Positions 1-4,717 are shown, numbered from the stretch's first letter. The stretch: DNA of 7,084 bases from CAYSLZ01 sp964547295 (GCA_964547295.1 CAZJMH010000029.1:1-7084); one strand, 5' to 3'. Translations and numbers: made by a program. The notes: generated from the letters alone by a model not told the origin.

Positions 1-22
1 TAAGTCCTTAAGTTACTTAGTG

Positions 23-31
23 TGTTATAAT
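23..31 (+). promoter_or_regulatory. Extended -10 promoter of the first small operon
   Basis: A perfect TATAAT at 26-31 is preceded by TGT, giving the extended -10 form TGnTATAAT. The ATG of the first gene follows after 13 bases, so the predicted leader is only about 6 bases. No convincing -35 is seen at the expected place (about 3-8), and no SD precedes the ATG. The same arrangement recurs at five other sites in this window, which supports the reading. Confidence 0.6.
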
Positions 32-44
32 TAAAAATATAGCA

Positions 45-260
45 ATGACCGCGCAGGAAGTTTTTTACTACACTGTTTCTGTCTGCTCCTGGATCTTCAT
101 TATTATGATGGTAGTGATTTTTTACCGGATTAATCAGTGTCTTAGTCAGTGGAAAAGAGCAGTTAATAAATTGGAAGCAGTGATTGAATCTGCCCCGACT
201 ACTTTGAGAGGAATAATTGCAGAAATAATTATTAGTTTAATTAATAAAGTTAGGAGGTGA
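45..260 (+). CDS. Small single-pass membrane protein, possibly YtxG/DUF948-like
   Basis: This 71-residue protein has one strong hydrophobic helix (about residues 7-27, ending in the basic YR at 27-28). A mostly helical tail follows, with a charged stretch (about 35-50) and a hydrophobic amphipathic C-terminus ending in KVRR. That suggests an inner-membrane anchor with a short cytoplasmic helix. No catalytic motif is visible. Its stop codon (258-260) lies inside the SD of the next gene, so the two are surely cotranscribed. In Firmicutes a DUF948 protein (YtxG) sits before YtxH in a stress operon. The order and the TM-plus-helix design here are similar, but the protein is shorter, so the family link is inference. 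The start is near-leaderless behind an extended -10. Confidence 0.7.
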   Translation: MTAQEVFYYTVSVCSWIFIIMMVVIFYRINQCLSQWKRAVNKLEAVIESAPTTLRGIIAEIIISLINKVRR

Positions 261-265
261 AAAAA

Positions 266-523
266 ATGAAAAATGACAGACATGAAACTTTATCAATAAT
301 TGGTGCTGCTTTGCTTGGTGCGGTAGCCGGAGCAAGTGCTGTTTTACTTTCTCGTGAAGAGAATCGCCAGGTGATTAAAGAAAAAGCAGCCGATGTTTTA
401 GAAGGCAGTGAAGGAAAAATTGAAGAAATTCTTTTAAAAGCTGAAGAATTAACTGCCAGCCAGCGTCGCAACCTTATTGCTAAATTAGAAGAGACCAAGC
501 ATAAATTAAGAGAGGAAATATAA
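266..523 (+). CDS. YtxH-like small membrane protein
   Basis: The start is placed at the ATG at 266, giving 85 aa. An in-frame GTG at 257 lies within the SD itself (AGGAGGTGA, 252-260) and cannot be the real start; the spacing from AGGAGG to the ATG is 8 bases. Residues 10-28 form a glycine-zipper membrane helix with small residues at G13, G18 and G22. This is the pattern of YtxH-domain proteins (GAxLGAxAGA). It is followed by a charged, helical, probably coiled-coil tail rich in E and K to the end. YtxH-like proteins are associated with general stress in Bacillus, but their molecular role is not established. It is the middle gene of a three-gene operon: the upstream stop overlaps its SD and the next gene starts one base after its stop. 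Confidence 0.75.
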   Translation: MKNDRHETLSIIGAALLGAVAGASAVLLSREENRQVIKEKAADVLEGSEGKIEEILLKAEELTASQRRNLIAKLEETKHKLREEI

Positions 524-524
524 G

Positions 525-779
525 ATGGTTAAAAAAGGAAAGATTGCTAAACAGGCAATAAAAGAAAAACTGGATAAAGAAGAAAAAGAACAGTTTGAGG
601 GTGAGTCCACGCCTGGTGGACACGCCCAAGAATTGGAAACTGATGACAGCGCTTTAGAACAAGCTAAGGATTTGGGCCGGCAGGCGGAAAAGATCCCTCA
701 AGATAAAAAAGAAACCTGGAAAGGTCTTTCTCCCTTCCAGGCCTTTTTAAAGAAAATTGGAATTAAGCGAAAAGGTTGA
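525..779 (+). CDS. Small charged hypothetical protein
   Basis: I do not recognise this 84-residue protein. It is soluble and very hydrophilic. The N-terminus is lysine-rich (residues 3-22), the middle is acidic (about 24-45), and the C-terminus is basic and ends in KRKG. There is no membrane helix, cysteine or obvious fold motif, and much of it may be disordered. The ATG follows the upstream stop (521-523) by one base, and an AGAGGA at 511-516 gives a plausible SD 8 bases upstream. It is therefore the last gene of the operon with the YtxH-like protein. The basic ends could contact nucleic acid or membrane, but this is speculation. Confidence 0.6.
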   Translation: MVKKGKIAKQAIKEKLDKEEKEQFEGESTPGGHAQELETDDSALEQAKDLGRQAEKIPQDKKETWKGLSPFQAFLKKIGIKRKG

Positions 780-787
780 TTTAATTT

Positions 788-796
788 TGGTATACT
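788..796 (+). promoter_or_regulatory. Extended -10 promoter of amrS (leaderless)
   Basis: TG-G-TATACT occupies 788-796 and the ATG at 803 comes 6 bases after the hexamer, so transcription should start at or next to the A of the ATG. There is no SD. Almost the same string (TTTGGTATACT) precedes the flavin reductase gene at 3211-3221. Confidence 0.6.
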
Positions 797-802
797 CCAT
801 TA

Positions 803-1837
803 ATGTGCCAAGGTATTAATTACCAGCAGTTGGAGGAAAAAAATATTCAGTGCTTGACGTGTTCTCATTTTTGCGTTATTCCTCCTGGACAAGTTGGCAT
901 TTGCGGTGTTCGAAAAAACCAACAAGGAAAACTTTATTTGTTAAATTACGGAAAATCTCCAGCAGTTAATATTGACCCGATTGAAAAAAAACCTTTGTTT
1001 CATTTTTTGCCGGGAACAGACTCTTTTTCTTTTGGCACTTACGGGTGTAATTTCCGTTGCGGCAACTGCCAGAATTTTTATTTGTCCCAGATTCAGGGTT
1101 TAAAAGGAAAAGTTGACGAGTATAGCCAACTTAATTGGGGTGACGACTGGCCGCCGGAAAAAATAGTTGACCAAGCTCTAGAAAATAGTTGCCAATCAAT
1201 TGCCTATACTTACAACGAGCCAACAATATTTTTGGAGTTCGCTATTGACACGATGAAATTAGCCCATCAAAAAAATTTGAAAAATGTTTGGGTTTCTAAT
1301 GGTTTTATGTCAAATAAAACGTTGGAAACAATAATCCCATTTCTGGATGCAATTAATGTTGATATAAAGTCTTTTAAAAATGATTTTTATCAAGCAGCCT
1401 GCGGCGCTCGCATACAGCCGGTTTTGAATAATTGCAAAAAATTAGTGGAATCTGATGTTTGGTTAGAGGTAACTACCTTAGTTATTCCTACTAAAACTGA
1501 TGATTTAGATATGCTTCGGGATTTAGGTCGATTTATTAAAAACCATCTTGGAGAAGATGTTCCTTGGCATATCAGCGCTTTTTCTCCTTCTATTTCTTGG
1601 AAAATGAAAAATTTGCCGAATACGCCGCCGGCGTTAATCAGTCAAGTTTACCAAATGGCTAAAGATGTCGGTTTAAATTATGTTTATGCCGGCAACATTG
1701 GCATGGGTGAAATGCAAAACACTTACTGTCCCGAATGCGGAGAGTTAGTTATCAAGCGTTCTGGTTATCATATTCAAATTCCCGACAAACCATCTCACTG
1801 CCCTTCCTGCTCCCACCCTGTTCCCGGAATATTTTAA
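803..1837 (+). CDS. amrS: AmmeMemoRadiSam-type radical SAM enzyme (AmrS-like)
   Basis: This 344-residue protein has the full architecture and usual length of the AmrS family. An N-terminal cysteine cluster (C17, C20, C24, C34, ending in GICGVR) leads into the conserved DPIEKKPLFHFLPG segment (58-71). The radical SAM motif CNFRCGNC follows, with C82, C86 and C89 to bind the [4Fe-4S] cluster that cleaves S-adenosylmethionine. A TIM-barrel domain runs to about residue 300. A C-terminal zinc-ribbon-like pair (C309/C312 and C333/C336) ends the protein. The start fits the family and sits directly behind an extended -10, so the mRNA is probably leaderless. AmrS genes often occur near Memo and AMMECR1 homologues; neither is in this window. 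The substrate of the family is not known to me. It is soluble, cytoplasmic and oxygen-sensitive by family expectation. Confidence 0.92.
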   Translation: MCQGINYQQLEEKNIQCLTCSHFCVIPPGQVGICGVRKNQQGKLYLLNYGKSPAVNIDPIEKKPLFHFLPGTDSFSFGTYGCNFRCGNCQNFYLSQIQGLKGKVDEYSQLNWGDDWPPEKIVDQALENSCQSIAYTYNEPTIFLEFAIDTMKLAHQKNLKNVWVSNGFMSNKTLETIIPFLDAINVDIKSFKNDFYQAACGARIQPVLNNCKKLVESDVWLEVTTLVIPTKTDDLDMLRDLGRFIKNHLGEDVPWHISAFSPSISWKMKNLPNTPPALISQVYQMAKDVGLNYVYAGNIGMGEMQNTYCPECGELVIKRSGYHIQIPDKPSHCPSCSHPVPGIF

Positions 1838-1840
1838 TTA

Positions 1841-1882
1841 AACTGCAACTATCCTTGACGATCGTCAGTAATAGTTGTGGTT
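1841..1882. repeat. Large interrupted palindrome / stem-loop with ACGATCGT core
   Basis: Bases 1841-1852 pair with 1871-1882 over 12 positions as RNA (two G:U wobbles). A 3x3 internal loop follows, then the perfect 12-base palindrome TGACGATCGTCA (1856-1867). No U-tract follows the stem, so it is not a standard intrinsic terminator. It lies 3 bases after the amrS stop and upstream of the PEBP promoter. It may act as an mRNA 3' stabiliser, a terminator variant or a protein-binding site. A second element of the same design is at 4566-4605. Confidence 0.6.
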
Positions 1883-1902
1883 GAAGGTTTCAAAACCGAA
1901 AT

Positions 1903-1931
1903 TTGAATTTAGATAATTGATTTGTTATAAA
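1903..1931 (+). promoter_or_regulatory. Promoter of the PEBP gene
   Basis: A -35-like TTGAAT (1903-1908) and a 17-base spacer precede TATAAA (1926-1931), which also carries the TG of an extended -10 (TGT at 1923-1925). The ATG is 9 bases after the hexamer, so the leader is 2-3 bases at most. An upstream palindrome TTGAA-GGT-TTCAA (1881-1893) could be an operator, but this is weak. Confidence 0.55.
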
Positions 1932-1940
1932 TAAGGGACA

Positions 1941-2381
1941 ATGAGAATATACAGCGACGTTTTTGAAGAAAGACAGCATATACCAAAAAAATATTCGTGT
2001 GACGGAGAAGGAGTAAATCCGCCGCTGCGAATTAGCAATATTCCCAATGAAGCAAAAAGCTTGGTTTTAATTGTCGACGACCCTGATGCTCCGGGACAAA
2101 CATTTGTTCACTGGTTAGTTTGGAATATTCCTGGTGACATTAATTATATTGAAGAGAACAGTGTTCCTGAAGGAAGTTTAGAAGGCTTGAATGACGGAGG
2201 AAAGATTGGTTATTTTCCGCCCTGTCCGCCGGAAGGCACCCACCGTTATTTTTTCCGGATTTACGCCTTGGATAAAATGCTTGACATTGAGGTTGGGGCA
2301 GAAAGAAATAAAGTTGAACAAATAATTGACGACCACATTATCGACCAAGCAGAACTAATTGGGCTTTACTCTCGACAGTAA
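1941..2381 (+). CDS. YbhB/YbcL-family phosphatidylethanolamine-binding-like protein
   Basis: This 146-residue protein matches the bacterial PEBP (Raf kinase inhibitor-like) family in length and motifs. The N-terminal segment reads IPKKYSCDGEGVNPPL (14-29). The anion-site motif DDPDAPG (46-52) and VHWLVWNIP (56-64) follow. Later come the GYFPPCPPEGTHRYFF-type segment (about 90-105) and IYALD. D47/D49 and H57 are the expected ligand-pocket residues. There is no signal peptide, so it should be cytoplasmic. The biochemical role of bacterial members is poorly defined; small anionic ligand binding is the family expectation. It appears to be a single-gene unit with its own near-leaderless promoter. 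An AAGGG 4 bases before the ATG is too close to be a good SD. Confidence 0.92.
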   Translation: MRIYSDVFEERQHIPKKYSCDGEGVNPPLRISNIPNEAKSLVLIVDDPDAPGQTFVHWLVWNIPGDINYIEENSVPEGSLEGLNDGGKIGYFPPCPPEGTHRYFFRIYALDKMLDIEVGAERNKVEQIIDDHIIDQAELIGLYSRQ

Positions 2382-2389
2382 ATTTCTTC

Positions 2390-2419
2390 TTGACAAAATT
2401 ATTTTTTTTGTTTTATAAT
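2390..2419 (+). promoter_or_regulatory. Consensus sigma-70 promoter of hsp20
   Basis: Both hexamers are perfect: TTGACA at 2390-2395 and TATAAT at 2414-2419, with an 18-base spacer. This is the strongest promoter in the window. Predicted start of transcription is near 2426, inside the operator-like inverted repeat that follows, giving a leader of about 75 bases. Confidence 0.85.
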
Positions 2420-2446
2420 TTAGCAGTTAGTTGCTTTAACTGCTAT
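2420..2446. promoter_or_regulatory. CIRCE-like operator (putative HrcA site)
   Basis: TTAGCAGTT (2420-2428), nine bases, then AACTGCTAT (2438-2446). The known CIRCE element is TTAGCACTC-N9-GAGTGCTAA; this site has the same N9 gap and matches 7/9 on the left and 6/9 on the right. The true perfect repeat is TAGCAGTTA/TAACTGCTA (2421-2429 and 2437-2445). It covers the predicted transcription start of an hsp20 gene, the right place for heat-shock repression by HrcA. The regulator itself is not in the window, so the assignment is inference. Confidence 0.6.
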
Positions 2447-2464
2447 TTTCTTATTTGTTAGATA

Positions 2465-2494
2465 TTCTTTAATTACAGTTTTGAAAGGAGGTGA
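2465..2494 (+). promoter_or_regulatory. hsp20 ribosome binding site with possible SD-masking hairpin
   Basis: AAAGGAGGTGA (2484-2494) is a near-perfect SD and decides the start at ATG 2503, rather than the in-frame GTG at 2491 that is part of the SD. UUCUUU at 2465-2470 can pair with AAAGGA at 2484-2489 (one U:G, 13-base loop). Such weak, U-rich masking of an SD is typical of RNA thermometers ahead of small heat-shock genes. The stem is short, so the thermometer idea is tentative; the SD itself is certain. Confidence 0.4.
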
Positions 2495-2502
2495 AAACAA
2501 AT

Positions 2503-2907
2503 ATGGCAATTGCTAAGTGGGATCCAGTTGATCTGAGATCTTTTTGGCGCTGGCCTTCTATTTGGGAAGAGGAAGAGGCCGAATTTGGCGGCCGGCAGTT
2601 GGATGTTTATGAGACTAAAGATGAAGTTGTTGTTAAGGCCGGAGTGGCTGGTGTAAAACCCAAAAACGTTGAGGTAACCTTTGAAGACGGTATTGTTCAA
2701 ATTCAGGGTCAGCAAGAAGAAGAGGAGGACAAAGGTAAAAAGTTTTATAAAAAATCCAGCCGGAGTTATCGTTACCGGGTCGCTGTTCCCGGCAATATTG
2801 ATTTAAAAAAAGAGCCGGAAGCAGAAGTTAAAGACGGCGTAATTACGATAAATTTCAAGAAAGCGGAAGAGTCTAAGCCGAAGAAAATTGAAGTAAAGGG
2901 AAAGTAA
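2503..2907 (+). CDS. hsp20: Hsp20/alpha-crystallin family small heat-shock protein
   Basis: With the ATG start the protein is 134 aa. It is an ATP-independent holdase chaperone that binds unfolding proteins and forms oligomers. The N-terminal arm (1-30) is tryptophan-rich (W6, W15, W17, W21) and then acidic, typical of the substrate-binding and oligomerising arm. The alpha-crystallin domain runs from about 31 (RQLDVYET) to 120. It includes FEDGIVQIQGQ (60-70), the YRYRVAVPGNID strand (88-99) and DGVITINF (111-118). The C-terminal tail carries an IEV motif (129-131), the I-x-I/V anchor that docks on neighbouring subunits. An acidic EEEED loop sits at 71-75. It is monocistronic, with its own promoter, operator, SD and terminator. 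Confidence 0.95.
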   Translation: MAIAKWDPVDLRSFWRWPSIWEEEEAEFGGRQLDVYETKDEVVVKAGVAGVKPKNVEVTFEDGIVQIQGQQEEEEDKGKKFYKKSSRSYRYRVAVPGNIDLKKEPEAEVKDGVITINFKKAEESKPKKIEVKGK

Positions 2908-2916
2908 AGTAGTATA

Positions 2917-2948
2917 GGGGCGGGGTTGACCCCGCCCCGTTGTTTTGT
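2917..2948 (+). terminator. Intrinsic terminator of hsp20
   Basis: A perfect 9-bp stem, GGGGCGGGG (2917-2925) with CCCCGCCCC (2930-2938), is closed by a TTGA tetraloop and followed by the T-rich GTTGTTTTGT. It begins 10 bases after the hsp20 stop. Confidence 0.9.
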
Positions 2949-2954
2949 ACCTGG

Positions 2955-3135
2955 TTTATTACAATGATTATGTTTTAATGGATACCGCTCACCCATCTGG
3001 TTCGCTAGACTCCCCGCCCGAAACGCTTGCGCGTATGCGCTGCGGGCGCGGTCGCTTCGCAAAAAGTGTTTTCTAACATTTACCGCAAAGTAGCTTGCTC
3101 GAGACTATATCCAAAAACATAAATCATTGTATAAA
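2955..3135. repeat. 181-bp GC-rich element bounded by inverted repeats; MITE-like or structured RNA
   Basis: The left arm (2955-2984) and the reverse complement of the right arm (3108-3135) share identical blocks of 5, 9, 7 and 6 bases separated by three small indels. Inside are three further hairpins: 2996-3009 (5 bp closed by a UUCG loop), 3015-3020 with 3043-3048 (around an inner GCGC/GCGC at 3029-3040), and 3064-3081 (7 bp). Bases 3011-3060 are 74% G+C, unlike the AT-rich surroundings. No convincing ORF, transposase or clear target-site duplication is present. It could be a miniature transposable element, a dispersed intergenic repeat, or a multi-branched noncoding RNA; I cannot tell which. 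The rest of the gene-free stretch, 3139-3169, shows nothing. Confidence 0.55.
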
Positions 3136-3169
3136 CTAACCGCAGTTTTAAGTTTAAGGGGGCAGCAGA

Positions 3170-3206
3170 AACCTGCGAGGTTGATTCTTAAAGAACCTCG
3201 GAGGTT
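3170..3206. promoter_or_regulatory. Two tandem AACCT-N3-AGGTT operator-like palindromes
   Basis: Two copies of the palindrome AACCT-N3-AGGTT lie at 3170-3182 and 3194-3206, centred exactly 24 bp apart. The second covers the -35 position of the promoter whose -10 is at 3216-3221. Arms of the two copies can also pair with each other (CGAGGTT 3176-3182 with AACCTCG 3194-3200). Repeated dyads over a promoter that lacks a good -35 suggest a site for a dimeric regulator of the flavin reductase gene. I cannot name the regulator family. Confidence 0.5.
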
Positions 3207-3212
3207 ATTGTT

Positions 3213-3221
3213 TGGTATACT
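3213..3221 (+). promoter_or_regulatory. Extended -10 promoter of the flavin reductase gene (leaderless)
   Basis: TG-G-TATACT at 3213-3221 is followed by the ATG after only 5 bases, with no SD. The string is nearly identical to that before amrS. No -35 match is seen, and the expected -35 position is occupied by the second palindrome. Confidence 0.6.
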
Positions 3222-3226
3222 AAATT

Positions 3227-3898
3227 ATGTCTAATATTTCCAAAATCCTGAAAACAGGCTATGTTACCCATAATGTCAAGCGGTTTATTTTGGAAAAGCC
3301 GTCTGGTTACCAATACCTGCCCGGGCAGGCGACCGAAGTTTCGATTAATATTGACGGCTGGGAAGACAAAAAGCGGCCGTTTACTTTTACTTCCTTAAAC
3401 GACGATCAGATTTTGGAATTTATAATTAAAGGTTATTATGACCACGATGGAGTGACCAATAAACTTCATCAACTCCAACCTGGCGATGAATTAATTATCC
3501 GCCAGCCGTGGGGGACAATTAATTACCAAGGTCCGGGTGTTTTTATCGCCGGCGGAGCCGGAATTACTCCCTTTATTGCTATTTTGCGTCAGTTGCGAGC
3601 AGAGAATAAAATTGGCGGCAACACTTTGATTTTTTCAAATAAAACTGAAAAAGATGTTATCCTGGAAAAAGAATTTCACCAGATGTTTGAAGGCCAGGGC
3701 GATTTAATTTTGACCTTGACTGAAGAGAAAAATCCCTGCTATGAACACGGCCGAGTGAATAAAGATTTTTTAGAAGAGAAAATTAAAGATTTCGACCAAA
3801 ATTTTTATGTTTGCGGTCCACCGGCAATGGTCACTGATTTAAAGAAAATCTTATTTGATTTAGGCGCTTCCAGCGATGAGATTGTTTTTGAGAAATGA
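3227..3898 (+). CDS. FAD-dependent ferredoxin/flavodoxin-NAD(P)H reductase family protein
   Basis: This 223-residue protein has the two-domain FNR fold. The FAD-binding beta-barrel (about 1-98) contains LPGQ (31-34) and the flavin-binding RPFTFTS (50-56). The NAD(P)-binding domain begins with FIAGGAGITPF (106-116) and ends with the CGPPAMV motif (196-202), where C196 is the conserved cysteine near the flavin. There is no plant-type [2Fe-2S] domain, so it should pass electrons between NAD(P)H and a separate partner such as a flavodoxin, a ferredoxin or a small molecule. Cytoplasmic, no signal peptide. It is monocistronic, preceded by tandem operator-like repeats. Its stop at 3896-3898 abuts the stop of the convergent pcm with no bases between. 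The native electron partner cannot be told from the sequence. Confidence 0.88.
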   Translation: MSNISKILKTGYVTHNVKRFILEKPSGYQYLPGQATEVSINIDGWEDKKRPFTFTSLNDDQILEFIIKGYYDHDGVTNKLHQLQPGDELIIRQPWGTINYQGPGVFIAGGAGITPFIAILRQLRAENKIGGNTLIFSNKTEKDVILEKEFHQMFEGQGDLILTLTEEKNPCYEHGRVNKDFLEEKIKDFDQNFYVCGPPAMVTDLKKILFDLGASSDEIVFEK

Positions 3899-4561
3899 TT
3901 ATTTTTCAATTAAAGGAACAAACATAACACTTCCGAAAGATTCCTCTTTAAAACCTTCTGGTCTTTTGGTTAGACGCACCAGTTTTTGGCCCAAATTGTG
4001 TTTTAAGGGAAGAACTATACTGGCGCCGATTTTAAGTTGATTTTTCCAGGCTTGAGGAACATCTTCGCTTGCCGCGGCAGAAATAATAGCGTTAAATGGA
4101 GCGTAATTTGGAGCACCTTTACTGCCGTCCCCAACAATAACCTTGACATTTTCATAGCCGATATTTTTAAGCCTTTGGCGGGCAGATTCAGCTAAGTCTG
4201 GAATGACTTCAATAGAAATCACTTCTTTGGCTAAGTGTGATAAAACTGCCGCTTGGTAACCAGACCCGGTGCCGACATCAAGGACTTTTTCAGTCCCTTT
4301 TAATTCCAATAACTGGCACATTAAGCCAACAACATAAGGCTGGGAAATTGTTTGGTTGTGGCCGATGGATAGTGGATGATCAGCATAAGCAAATTCTCTT
4401 AATTGTTTGGGGACAAAGAGGTGCCGAGGAACTTTGGCCATCGCATTCAATACTTGGTTGTCAGTGATGTCCCGGCTTTTGAGCTGCTTTTTCACCATTT
4501 GCTGCCGCTCTTTTTTAAAATTTTGCCTATTTTCCATACATTTATAATATATCACATTCAT
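3899..4561 (-). CDS. pcm: Protein-L-isoaspartate O-methyltransferase
   Basis: It transfers a methyl group from S-adenosylmethionine to isoaspartyl residues in aged proteins, starting their repair. Family signatures are clear: VPRHLFVP (44-51), the substrate-loop GHNQTISQPYVV (67-78), the SAM-binding motif I LDVGTGSGYQAAV (94-106), GDGSKG in the GDG motif, and a C-terminal FVPL. With the start at 4561 the protein is 220 aa, normal for the family. An AGGAGG 5 bases upstream supports this start, but that SD lies in the stem of the 4566-4605 palindrome. The alternative ATG at 4537 (212 aa) sits 8 bases behind an extended -10 and fits the near-leaderless style of this window. Conserved sequence begins only around residue 22, so both starts are possible. 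Confidence 0.93.
   Translation of the reverse strand: MNVIYYKCMENRQNFKKERQQMVKKQLKSRDITDNQVLNAMAKVPRHLFVPKQLREFAYADHPLSIGHNQTISQPYVVGLMCQLLELKGTEKVLDVGTGSGYQAAVLSHLAKEVISIEVIPDLAESARQRLKNIGYENVKVIVGDGSKGAPNYAPFNAIISAAASEDVPQAWKNQLKIGASIVLPLKHNLGQKLVRLTKRPEGFKEESFGSVMFVPLIEK
4546..4554 (-). promoter_or_regulatory. Possible extended -10 inside the 5' end of pcm
   Basis: On the minus strand, TG-A-TATATT (4554 to 4546) lies 8 bases before the ATG at 4537. If it is the true promoter, pcm begins at 4537 with an almost leaderless mRNA and the first eight codons of the longer form are not translated. Confidence 0.4.
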
Positions 4562-4565
4562 CCTT

Positions 4566-4605
4566 CCCTCCTCTAAAACCTACGATCGTAGGAATTAGGG
4601 GAGGG
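4566..4605. repeat. Second large interrupted palindrome with ACGATCGT core
   Basis: Bases 4566-4576 pair with 4595-4605 (11 bp as RNA, one U:G). An AA/AA internal loop follows, then the perfect 14-base palindrome CCTACGATCGTAGG (4579-4592). The design and the 8-base core ACGATCGT match the element at 1841-1882. It lies between the divergent pcm and riboswitch genes, ends exactly where the TTGACA -35 begins (4606), and its left arm includes the pcm SD. It may be an operator or a structured leader. Confidence 0.6.
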
Positions 4606-4634
4606 TTGACAATTTTGGCTAAGGGGTTTAGTCT
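4606..4634 (+). promoter_or_regulatory. Promoter of the cobalamin riboswitch transcript
   Basis: A perfect -35 TTGACA (4606-4611) is followed, after 17 bases, by a poor -10 TAGTCT (4629-4634). Start of transcription would be near 4641, just before the first base of the riboswitch closing stem, which supports this spacing over the alternative TTTAGT at 4627-4632. Confidence 0.5.
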
Positions 4635-4642
4635 TTAAATAA

Positions 4643-4717
4643 GAGGTTGTGTTTAAGGAATCCGGTGAAAATCCGGAGCTGTGCCGCAACTGTAATAGCC
4701 AGAAAACTAGCAACTTC
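4643..4717 (+). promoter_or_regulatory. Compact cobalamin riboswitch
   Basis: The conserved core is plain: GGAATCCGGTGAAAATCCGG (4657-4676), containing a 5-bp stem TCCGG/CCGGA. Then comes GCCGCAACTGTAA (4683-4695), and a variant of the B12 box beginning AGCCAG (4697-4702). A closing stem pairs GAGGTTGT (4643-4650) with GCAACTTC (4710-4717) over all 8 positions with wobbles. The usual extension between ACTGTAA and the B12 box is absent, so the aptamer is only about 75 bases. A small hairpin downstream (TCC 4724-4726 with GGA 4733-4735) touches the SD of the next gene, consistent with control of translation. The usual response is repression when cobalamin binds. Confidence 0.85.

Noticed and set aside
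250..498. Minus-strand reading frame opposite the YtxH-like gene
   Set aside because: A shadow of a well-supported gene with SD and operon spacing; no motif of its own.
605..621. Perfect 6-bp hairpin GTCCAC/GTGGAC in the third gene
   Set aside because: Short, within a coding frame that stays open, with no repeat elsewhere; likely chance or codon-level.
2491..2502. GTG start for Hsp20
   Set aside because: The GTG is part of the AGGAGGTGA SD itself; the ATG at 2503 is correctly spaced.
2996..3060. tRNA or tRNA fragment, suggested by GGTTCGCTAGACTCC
   Set aside because: No acceptor stem, anticodon arm or T-arm pairing could be built; the TTCG is better explained as a tetraloop.
2772..3062. 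Minus-strand reading frame over the GC-rich element and the end of hsp20
   Set aside because: It runs antisense through hsp20 and its terminator, has no SD or family motif, and is explained by stop-poor GC-rich sequence.
3170..3206. CRISPR array
   Set aside because: Only two short palindromic repeats 24 bp apart, with a spacer of about 11 bases; too short for CRISPR and placed over a promoter.
4237..4467. Plus-strand reading frame inside pcm
   Set aside because: Antisense to the conserved SAM-binding region of pcm; no independent support.
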